DNA from: Truepera sp965215315
Lineage (GTDB): Bacteria > Deinococcota > Deinococci > Deinococcales > Trueperaceae
Length of the DNA: 64,000 nt
Reading direction: 5' to 3'
NCBI GenBank assembly: GCA_965215315.1
Contig: CBDCDB010000008.1
Coordinates: forward strand, 3,658,001-3,722,000
A program made the translations under genes and the position numbers. Below the pieces are notes generated by a model, which did not search any database, was not told where the DNA came from, and saw only the letters and a list, made by a program, of their open reading frames with translations. This document shows positions 8,041-14,631 of this stretch, piece by piece. Every line of letters begins with the position of its first letter. The first letter of the stretch is position 1.

Positions 8041-8970
8041 TTAGAGAGACGCCGTAAAAAGCTTGCTAGATGTCAATTCGCCAAATGGCATAGTTACAGC
8101 TTGCCCGCGCTGCCACAGCGCCGCGCCGCTCTCGTTGCCCTGTAACAACTCGAACGCAGCAGTAGAAAGGTGTTTCGCCAACAACCTATCTCCAGCACTC
8201 GGACGCCCGCCGCGCTGCGCGTGTCCGGCACGGGAGATGCGGACGCGCGTCTCGAGCCTCACTGAAACTCTTTCCAGCACACCTAGCAGGTCGGGGTAGC
8301 CTTCCGAAGCGACAATGAGTGCGTAACGCCGCCCGGCTGCGACCTTTTGCAGCCGCGTATAAATCTCGTTTTCGGGAAGTACCTGTTCCGGGACGAGCAG
8401 CAAATCGGCCCCGCCCGCTTCAGCGACCGCTTGCGCCAAAAAGCCGGTGTCGCCGCCGAGGGTCTCGAGCGCGAAAAGCCGGGGCAACGACTCCGCCGAA
8501 TCGCGCATCCCGTCGAGCAGCGTAAGGCCGGTGTTGACGGCAGTGTCAAAACCGATACTCAGCTCCGAGCCCACGACGTCGTTGTCGATGGTACCGGGGA
8601 GCGCGGCGACGGGTAGAAACGCACTCAGCAGTGCAGCCGCGCGAAACGAACCGTTGCCGCCGATGACGGCTAAATGCGTGATGGTGTGGGTTTCTAGAAC
8701 CTGTTTGAACTCAGGTAAAAAAGTGTCGAATTGAGGGAGTCTCGAGCTACCCAAAAACGTGCCACCGTAGCGCGTATGTCGCAGCGTATCTCCTGCGGTA
8801 AGCGGCACAAAGTCGGCTTTTAAAAGCCCCTGAAGTCCGCTGCAGACACCTAGAACTCGCCAGTTTGAGCGTTCCGCATGTTCAGTTAGCGCGTGAACCG
8901 CCATGTTCATCCCCGGCGCATCTCCACCTGAAGTGAGAACAGCGAGTTTTGAATAGTCGTCCTGTTTCAT
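8041..8970 (-). CDS. ATP-dependent 6-phosphofructokinase-family protein (atypical)
   Basis: A 309-residue PfkA-family protein with LTSGGDAPGMN at residues 12-22, PGTIDND (catalytic Asp region) at 125-131 and GHAQRGGRPSAGDR near 245. Two conserved sites differ. The usual GGDGS is GGNGS (N106), where the Asp normally coordinates Mg-ATP. The usual MGR is LGG (G173), where the Arg normally binds fructose-6-phosphate. It may therefore act on another sugar phosphate or be regulatory. The start overlaps the upstream ATPase gene by 4 nt (ATGA), so it is translationally coupled to a sugar transporter. Confidence 0.85.
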   Translation of the reverse strand: MKQDDYSKLAVLTSGGDAPGMNMAVHALTEHAERSNWRVLGVCSGLQGLLKADFVPLTAGDTLRHTRYGGTFLGSSRLPQFDTFLPEFKQVLETHTITHLAVIGGNGSFRAAALLSAFLPVAALPGTIDNDVVGSELSIGFDTAVNTGLTLLDGMRDSAESLPRLFALETLGGDTGFLAQAVAEAGGADLLLVPEQVLPENEIYTRLQKVAAGRRYALIVASEGYPDLLGVLERVSVRLETRVRISRAGHAQRGGRPSAGDRLLAKHLSTAAFELLQGNESGAALWQRGQAVTMPFGELTSSKLFTASL

Positions 8971-9740
8971 GCGTGGGCGCGTTGTCCGAGACCTTCAGCG
9001 CCCATCATCAGCTTTACAACTTCGTCGGCGTCGGTCTCAGAAATCAACCGTTCGCCCGCTTTACGCCCGCGCTCCAAAACCACAATCCGGTCGCTCACCG
9101 CAAAGATGTCGTTCAAGTTGTGCGAGATGAAGATGATTCCGACCCCGCTGTCCTTGAGCCGGTGAATCAAGTCCATCACCTCACGCTGCTCGGGCACACC
9201 CAACGCCGCTGTCGGCTCGTCCATAATCAGCACCTTGGCCTGCCAGTACACCGCGCGGCTGATGGCAATCGCCTGCCGCTGTCCGCCCGAAAGGTCACGC
9301 ACCGGGCGGTTCATCTCATCGACGACGATCCCGAGGTCGTAGAGCGCCCGTTTCGCCTCGGCACGCATGGTCTTACGGTCTAGCACCGGGACGCCCAAAA
9401 ACCGTTTCATTTTCTCCCGGCCTAAAAATAAATTGATACCGATGTCCAGGTTATCCGCCAAGGCCAAATCTTGATAGATGGTTTCAATCCCGACCTCACG
9501 CACCTCTTGCGGTGTCCGGCCCCGGAGCGAGTCGCCTTTATAAAAAATCTCGCCGCTGTCGGGTGTGTGAACGCCTGAAATCATCTTGATTAGGGTTGAT
9601 TTTCCGGCACCGTTGTCTCCGGCTAGGGCCAGCACTTCACCTTCACGGAGCGCAAACGACACGTCCCGCGTCGCATACGTCCCGCCGAAGCGTTTGTTGA
9701 CAGCTTTGACCTCTAACAGAGCAGTTTTTTGTGCCGTCAT
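8967..9740 (-). CDS. Sugar ABC transporter ATP-binding protein (single-domain, FrcA/RbsA type)
   Basis: 257 residues with Walker A GDNGAGKSTL near residue 40, the signature LSGGQRQAIAISRAV near 147 and Walker B VLIMDEPTAALG. It has one nucleotide-binding domain, unlike the duplicated RbsA. It would energize the permease encoded just upstream, with 4-nt overlaps on both sides (permease-ATPase-PFK operon). No substrate-binding protein gene is adjacent, so the solute receptor must be elsewhere or lost. Confidence 0.92.
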   Translation of the reverse strand: MTAQKTALLEVKAVNKRFGGTYATRDVSFALREGEVLALAGDNGAGKSTLIKMISGVHTPDSGEIFYKGDSLRGRTPQEVREVGIETIYQDLALADNLDIGINLFLGREKMKRFLGVPVLDRKTMRAEAKRALYDLGIVVDEMNRPVRDLSGGQRQAIAISRAVYWQAKVLIMDEPTAALGVPEQREVMDLIHRLKDSGVGIIFISHNLNDIFAVSDRIVVLERGRKAGERLISETDADEVVKLMMGAEGLGQRAHA

Positions 9741-10762
9741 GTCAACCTCGCCAAACGGTCTCTGGACTGGTCAATCAGTACCGCCACGATAATCACCAGA
9801 CCGACCGCGACGAACTGATAGTAGGGCGGCACATTGATAAAGACCAGACCGAACTGAATGACCGCGATAATCAGCGAACCGATGACTGTTCCGCTGATGG
9901 TGCCGCTCCCGCCGGTCAAACTTGCCCCGCCAATAAATACCGCTGCGACCGCGTAGAGCAAGACGGGTTCGCCCGCGTCTACTGCGCCCGCCGAAAACCG
10001 GGCCGTGTAGATAACGCCCGCGACGCCCGCCGTCAACGCACTCAGCACGTATAAGATGAGCGTATGGCGCTTCGTGTTGACGCCCGCCCGCACCGCCGCG
10101 TTAAGGTTGCCGCCCATCGCGTAGGTGTAGAGCCCGAACTTGGTTTGCGACAAAATATAGTGAAACACGAGGGTAAAGATGATGGCGACCAGCACCGGAA
10201 CCGGGACGACGCCGAAGACGCGCCCGTTGCCGAATTCGGTGACGACCGGGTTACGAATGGCGACTGTGCCGCCGCCCGCAACTAGAAAGGCCATCCCCCT
10301 GGCAATCCCGTACATGCCCAGCGTGCCGATAAACGACGGGACGTTAAGCCTCGAGATCATCCACCCATTGACCAGACCCGGCAGCGTCGCCACCGCGAGC
10401 GCGGCGATGAGTCCAGCAAAAAATCCCAAAAGGGGCGGCTGCGCGGCAAGCGCACGCACCACGACCGCCATCGTGACCGCTGCCAAGCCCGCCGTAAAAG
10501 CAATCGACAAGTCGATGCCCGCCGAGATAATGACAAACGTCAGCCCGAGCGCGATCAGCAAAATTTGCGTTGTTGCTAGCAAGATACTCTGTACGCTGTA
10601 GATGCGGCCCAAAAAGGTGCTGCCGTAAGAAACTCTGGCCCAAACCTCGAAAAAGACCAGTACCAGCAGCAAGAACAGCCACGACCACGCGCCGGTCAAC
10701 GCCTTGAGAAACTGAACGCGGCGGTTTGAAGGGGTACCTTCGGCAGGTACGGTGCGCGCCAT
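9737..10762 (-). CDS. Sugar ABC transporter permease (RbsC/FrcB type)
   Basis: 341 residues, mostly hydrophobic, with about eight to ten membrane segments. It has the BPD_transp_2 features, including ALGLTFVIISAGIDLSIAF, AVAAVFIGGASLTGGSGT and GTVIGSLIIAVIQFGL. It is the first gene of the operon; ribose, xylose, fructose and inositol importers are the usual relatives. The start at 10762 is followed by a soluble leader of about 25 residues. Confidence 0.92.
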   Translation of the reverse strand: MARTVPAEGTPSNRRVQFLKALTGAWSWLFLLLVLVFFEVWARVSYGSTFLGRIYSVQSILLATTQILLIALGLTFVIISAGIDLSIAFTAGLAAVTMAVVVRALAAQPPLLGFFAGLIAALAVATLPGLVNGWMISRLNVPSFIGTLGMYGIARGMAFLVAGGGTVAIRNPVVTEFGNGRVFGVVPVPVLVAIIFTLVFHYILSQTKFGLYTYAMGGNLNAAVRAGVNTKRHTLILYVLSALTAGVAGVIYTARFSAGAVDAGEPVLLYAVAAVFIGGASLTGGSGTISGTVIGSLIIAVIQFGLVFINVPPYYQFVAVGLVIIVAVLIDQSRDRLARLT

Positions 10763-10998
10763 AAACGCCTCCTAAAAAATAGTAAGTATAAACTGTTGCA
10801 AGGGTATCACCTCAGGACCCAAACGTCGCAGACCTGCCCGTCTATCAACGTGAAACTTCGTTTGATTTTGTTCTTTTGACGGGGGGTGGTGTGAAGTCTC
10901 GAGGCCGAAAGGTGACGTTTTCCTATAAAGCAGGTATAGTCGCCTCGGGCAGGCAAAATCAACGTGGCAGGTGCCCACACATCAGCTTGGAGGAGGAG

Positions 10999-11462
10999 AT
11001 GAAACGTTTTTGGATGGTGTTACTCGTCGGTCTTGCTAGCGCGTTTCCCGTGGCGTTCGCACAGGACGCCCAACCTTTTCTCGGCGGGGCCTGAGCATCA
11101 ACTTCGTTAACGGAAATACCCTGACGGCGTTATCTTTTCAGGGAGGTGCAGGCGACCTACTCGGCTCGGCTACTTTGCGAGGAAACTTTGATATCGGTAT
11201 CTCACCGGGCAACTATTTCAATCTCAGCGCAGATATCCTGGTTCCTTTTGCTGCAGATGAGCTTTCGCCGTACTTAGGTGGGGGGGCCGGGGTGCTCATC
11301 TCTGGTGGTTCACTCTTTAATATTCACGGCACCGGCGGGCTCGAGTTCAATATCGCCGACCAGTCGGCTTTGTTTGTAGAACTTCAACCGACGCTCTTTA
11401 TCTCGGGCGGCACGGTGTTCGGTGCGGTGTTGCGGCTGGGCTATAACTACCACTTCGACTAA
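10999..11462 (+). pseudogene. Small exported barrel-like protein, one frameshift
   Basis: The ATG at 10999 has a GGAGGAG ribosome-binding site and opens with a signal peptide (MKRFWMVLLVGLASAFPVAFA, cleavage after AFA). The frame stops at about 11094 just after a GGCGGGG run. A one-base shift there continues cleanly as LSINFVNGNTLTALSFQGGA through to 11462. The restored product is about 154 residues, Gly-rich with alternating hydrophobics and a C-terminal aromatic (GYNYHFD), like a small outer-membrane beta-barrel. A homopolymer sequencing error is a real alternative to pseudogenization. A terminator follows at 11481. Confidence 0.65.
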
Positions 11463-11480
11463 TTTTTGCAGCAAAACAAG

Positions 11481-11504
11481 AGCCCCTCAGCTCGAGGGGC
11501 TTTT
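11481..11504 (+). terminator. Intrinsic terminator after the barrel-like gene
   Basis: The hairpin GCCCCTCAGCTCGAGGGGC is followed by TTTTA. The same 19-mer occurs in the terminator at 14158-14184 on the other strand. Confidence 0.8.
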
Positions 11505-11565
11505 AGGCGCTACAACCGTCTTTACTTTGAGCTAGTTCTACACGCCTAACCGGATTCGTGTCTAA

Positions 11566-12612
11566 CTACGAGCGTTGCCTCAGAGCGATGCTCGCGTGAT
11601 ACCAACGCCACAGCATCCGTTTTGCCGGTAATTGGTAACGGTGAGGCAGCATACCTAAACCACGCTTGCCCCACAATAGTAGGTTGGCTTTTGCCGATGA
11701 GATACTGATCTGCGTCGTTCTAGCCGGGATGTCAATCTCAACTAAAGCTGCGGTAAGTCTCTTTATTGAAAGTTCTAAAAAGGGTATCTGTTCTGGTACG
11801 ACCGCGTGGCGACGCAGCGGCAGCGGCAACTGCGGATTGGTGTTTATTTCCCACACCTGCAGTGAACCGCCAAAAATGCCATAGTCGATACGACCAAAAT
11901 CAATACCGGCTCGCCGCGCGCGCGCAACGAGAGCTTCGGCGTGCGGGTTCTCCTCCATATAAACGCGCTCTTCCGCCAACATTTCGGGGCTGTAGTCGTT
12001 AGCTGAAAACCGATTCGCAAGCCAGTTTTGACTGAAAAAGAGATGAGCTGGAATAATACAGTCGCCCACAACAAACGCGCTGTACTTTCGGAAAATACCT
12101 TGAGCGTCGGCTGTATCACAGAATTCTATAACTAATTTGTCTTCTCGAGACTGCCCCCGGTGGACTAACGCGGCGGTCTCTGCTGCGAGAGCGTCCGGCG
12201 TCTTTAGCAGCTTAGAGACGTAACCTCCGTGCTCTTCGCGGCGTACAAATACAGGAAAGCGTTCAGGCTTAGGAGCGTCCGTAAACCGGTAGATGTTAAA
12301 TGCATTGACGCCGTCTGCGTAAAGTGTGCGCAAGAGTTCATACCGGTGCATCGAACGTGTCGGATGGTTGAGAAGGTGTACTCGGTCGCCAGCCGCGCTG
12401 AGGGCGCTCCACACCTGCGCCGCGCGTTCAGCCGCCGCTGATGTTAAACGCTCAATATCGGAAAAGATATAGGTACCACTGGGCAGCCGCCGTGCCCGCT
12501 CCAGCTGGTCATAAAATACGATGCGGGGCCGCGTGGAAAAAGCGTAACCGTAAATTGCGAGGTATTCGGCAACAGTATAGAAGTGTTCACGTGTGACCAC
12601 ATACCAGATCAT
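11566..12612 (-). CDS. ATP-grasp-like protein of unknown function
   Basis: 348 residues. The centre has FPVFVRREEHGGYVSKLL (nucleotide-binding lysine/arginine region), KLVIEFCDT, and the C-terminal part has FGRIDYGIFGGSLQVWEINTN, where the acidic and Asn residues match the Mg-ATP site of ATP-grasp ligases. There is no signal peptide. The last ~50 residues are basic. It sits in the same orientation as, and about 150 bp downstream of, the DUF1989 and YqcI/YcgG genes. A peptide- or amino-acid-ligase role is possible but not demonstrated. Confidence 0.7.
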   Translation of the reverse strand: MIWYVVTREHFYTVAEYLAIYGYAFSTRPRIVFYDQLERARRLPSGTYIFSDIERLTSAAAERAAQVWSALSAAGDRVHLLNHPTRSMHRYELLRTLYADGVNAFNIYRFTDAPKPERFPVFVRREEHGGYVSKLLKTPDALAAETAALVHRGQSREDKLVIEFCDTADAQGIFRKYSAFVVGDCIIPAHLFFSQNWLANRFSANDYSPEMLAEERVYMEENPHAEALVARARRAGIDFGRIDYGIFGGSLQVWEINTNPQLPLPLRRHAVVPEQIPFLELSIKRLTAALVEIDIPARTTQISISSAKANLLLWGKRGLGMLPHRYQLPAKRMLWRWYHASIALRQRS

Positions 12613-12763
12613 CTGGTTTTTCCGTAACTACCTTTGTGAAAATACATCATTGCCCCCTAGAAAGCTAAGCTCAGCGTGCGGTAACGTTTACAGCTGACAG
12701 CTAAAGCGGTACGTCACACCGAGAAACTATTCGTTCAGCACCTTGCCGCGTTTCAAAATCGTG

Positions 12764-13372
12764 TCAATCTATCCGGTAGCCGATGGGCTTGAACGCGCCG
12801 TTGTTTGACTGGAGCGCAGAACACGCCGTCAACCCGACGAGCAAGTCCATCTTGGCTTCGACGACAATTTTTTGCCCTGCCTGACTGAGCGGCGGCAAGA
12901 CCTTAATTGCGCCCGCTTTACCATCAAGATCAACGTGCATAAAGACGTTAAACGTTGTGGGAATCGCGTCCTCGTTTACGCCGTAAGGTGCTAGTGCAGC
13001 GGCTAGATTGCCAAAACAACCGCGGTGTGGGTCTGTATTGCCGTAGATGATACGAAATGTGTCACGGCTGCACGGCGTTAAGAGAAAATCATGTCGCCCC
13101 ACCTCGTCTTCAACGATGTCAACCATGACGCGGCTACGGTTTGAGTAAAGAGCGTGCCCGGTTGTCAGGAGAAACGTCTCGGCGTAGTCGAGCGTGCGGC
13201 CTGAAGAGAGGACTTCACCGAGGTCGTGCTGGTTGTAGCAGAGCAGGTCGGCTACTTGTTCACCCTGTATGTCTATGATGGTAAGCCGCTGCCCCGCCCG
13301 AAGCGTCAGCGCAGTTCCGCTCTGCGGCGGAATAATCGTCAGGCTACTTTGATCTGTAGCGGACACTGCCAC
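12764..13372 (-). CDS. DUF1989 protein (urea-carboxylase-associated / CgdAB-like)
   Basis: 202 residues matching DUF1989: IPPQSGTALTLRAGQRLTI, DIQGEQVADLL, a LSSGRTLDYAET stretch, DIVEDEVGRHDFLLTPCS near the middle and KVLPPLSQAG late. Members next to guanidine carboxylases are carboxyguanidine deiminase subunits (CgdA/CgdB), acting in pairs; here only one copy is present and no carboxylase is nearby. The GTG start at 13372 has AGGAAA upstream and overlaps the end of the YqcI/YcgG gene by 34 nt, so the two are co-transcribed. Confidence 0.85.
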   Translation of the reverse strand: MAVSATDQSSLTIIPPQSGTALTLRAGQRLTIIDIQGEQVADLLCYNQHDLGEVLSSGRTLDYAETFLLTTGHALYSNRSRVMVDIVEDEVGRHDFLLTPCSRDTFRIIYGNTDPHRGCFGNLAAALAPYGVNEDAIPTTFNVFMHVDLDGKAGAIKVLPPLSQAGQKIVVEAKMDLLVGLTACSALQSNNGAFKPIGYRID

Positions 13373-14058
13373 GTTTCCTCATGCTGTTCCCCTGAATACT
13401 GCACCGTTTCAGACGCTGAGCCAAAGTCTCGTAACATCGGGTTGACACTACCGGAGTAGCGCACGTCATTAGCCCGGACGGTATCGCGTAGCCGCGCGTA
13501 TTTACCCCGTCGCCGCAACGCTTCAAACTGGCTGTGCAAATTAAATACGATAGCCGGAACGCAAAACTGTCTCGCTTTACGGCTGCTGTGTGGGTTTAGG
13601 CCTATAAGGTAATACGCTCTGCCGCCTACGGAAAAGCTAAAGTTGGGGTCGTCCGGGTCGCTGCTGACAGTTTCATCCCATGGGTAGCATAGCCCGTCGA
13701 AATTGTGAACTTTCTGCAAAAAGTCCCAGAGGAGGGTATCGAACTGATGTTTGCAGTAGATAGGTTGAGCGTTGAAAGCGGCGATAAAGCTGACTAAACC
13801 GTCCGTTTCTCGCTGACCAAACGCTGTCAACCGTGCTTGGACTGTCCTTACGGCCTCCGGGCTAGTCATCATGTCAACTACGCAGAGGTCGATGCTCGAG
13901 CGGGCCAGAACACCTTTTGCGGCGTTGCAAGGATAAAGCGTATCGCCTATCAGCTCTTGCAGCGCAGTTTGAAGTTCTGTTTTGTTAAGTAAACCTATAT
14001 GTGAAGCGTCGCACACGGGGCCGTAACAAACTATGTCTGAAACAACAAATACGGTCAT
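13339..14058 (-). CDS. YqcI/YcgG-family protein (GntA-like haem-dependent N-hydroxylase family)
   Basis: 239 residues with the family hallmarks: TLYPCNAAKG near residue 40, DPNFSFSVGGRAYYLIGLNPHSSRKARQF in the centre (key FSFS, GGRA, LNPHSSR), VFNLHSQFEALR, then SVNPMLRDFG, QYSGEQ and a final WQCP. A characterized member, GntA of guanitoxin biosynthesis, N-hydroxylates a guanidine group using haem. The neighbour DUF1989 also belongs to guanidine metabolism. The actual substrate here is unknown. It is the first gene of a short minus-strand run leading to the ATP-grasp gene. Confidence 0.85.
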   Translation of the reverse strand: MTVFVVSDIVCYGPVCDASHIGLLNKTELQTALQELIGDTLYPCNAAKGVLARSSIDLCVVDMMTSPEAVRTVQARLTAFGQRETDGLVSFIAAFNAQPIYCKHQFDTLLWDFLQKVHNFDGLCYPWDETVSSDPDDPNFSFSVGGRAYYLIGLNPHSSRKARQFCVPAIVFNLHSQFEALRRRGKYARLRDTVRANDVRYSGSVNPMLRDFGSASETVQYSGEQHEETWQCPLQIKVA

Positions 14059-14157
14059 TTAGAAAGTGATGACCCTGTAGGACTGATAGAGCTGTTGTTT
14101 CACAAAGGAGTCTTCGTTTTTGGTTTCTAAACAGTGATTGGCCCGGTTTAACAGTAA

Positions 14158-14184
14158 AAGCCCCTCGAGCTGAGGGGCTTCTTT
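14158..14184 (-). terminator. Intrinsic terminator of the Bor-family gene
   Basis: Read on the minus strand, GCCCCTCAGCTCGAGGGGC is followed by TTTTAC, 20-30 nt beyond the stop at 14206. It is identical in its 19-nt hairpin to the terminator at 11481-11504. Confidence 0.75.
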
Positions 14185-14205
14185 TTTAGCTAAATTAAAA
14201 CTGTT

Positions 14206-14511
14206 TTACGCTTTGCAGTAAACACGTGCCGTCCGGGGTGTATAGATACCTGCAGTTATGACTCGTAAAACGTTATCTAGTACGTTCTGCTCTACTTCAA
14301 CCCTGATGACGTTCCCAGCGCCGCCGCAAACCTGCGCTGCGTCTACGGTTGCGCCTTGGGCAATACCTTCCAAAAAGAAGACCTGACTCGTCTCGAGGTC
14401 AGCTTGACCAAGTGGGCCTACCGCCGGATTGATGTCAAACGACTGCATCGCGCAGCCCCCAAGCAATCCTGCCAGTAAGATAGCGCCGATAACATGTTTC
14501 ACAGGTGTCAC
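14206..14511 (-). CDS. bor: Bor/Iss-family lipoprotein
   Basis: 101 residues with a lipoprotein signal (AILLAGLLGGC, lipid-modified Cys near residue 20). The body matches phage lambda Bor closely: FFLEGIAQGATVDAAQVCGG, then VIRVEVEQNVLDNVLRVITAG and IYTPRTARVYC. Bor/Iss is an outer-membrane lipoprotein linked to serum resistance in E. coli lysogens. No phage genes surround it here, so it is probably a chromosomal homologue with another envelope role. A ribosome-binding site (AGGAGG) precedes the ATG. Confidence 0.88.
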   Translation of the reverse strand: MTPVKHVIGAILLAGLLGGCAMQSFDINPAVGPLGQADLETSQVFFLEGIAQGATVDAAQVCGGAGNVIRVEVEQNVLDNVLRVITAGIYTPRTARVYCKA

Positions 14512-14586
14512 CTCCTAAAGTTTTACCTGTGCAGCCTAGCCTATCTTGACGTGTTTGGCAAATCTTGTTTGCACAATATAACGCAG

Positions 14587-14612
14587 AAGGCTCACCCTGA
14601 GAGGTGAGCCTT
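14587..14612. terminator. Hairpin between bor and lon
   Basis: AAGGCTCACC and GGTGAGCCTT form a perfect 10-bp stem with a 6-nt loop, 20 nt beyond the lon stop. No long T-run follows on either side, so termination strength is uncertain. Confidence 0.55.
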
Positions 14613-14631
14613 GGCTTTTGAGGTCGTCGTT

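Noticed and set aside
12602..12616. CCAGATCATCTGG as a further copy of the dispersed repeat
   Set aside because: It shares only ATCATCTGG-like bases, lacks AGCAGGT and the second block, and overlaps the start of the ATP-grasp gene.
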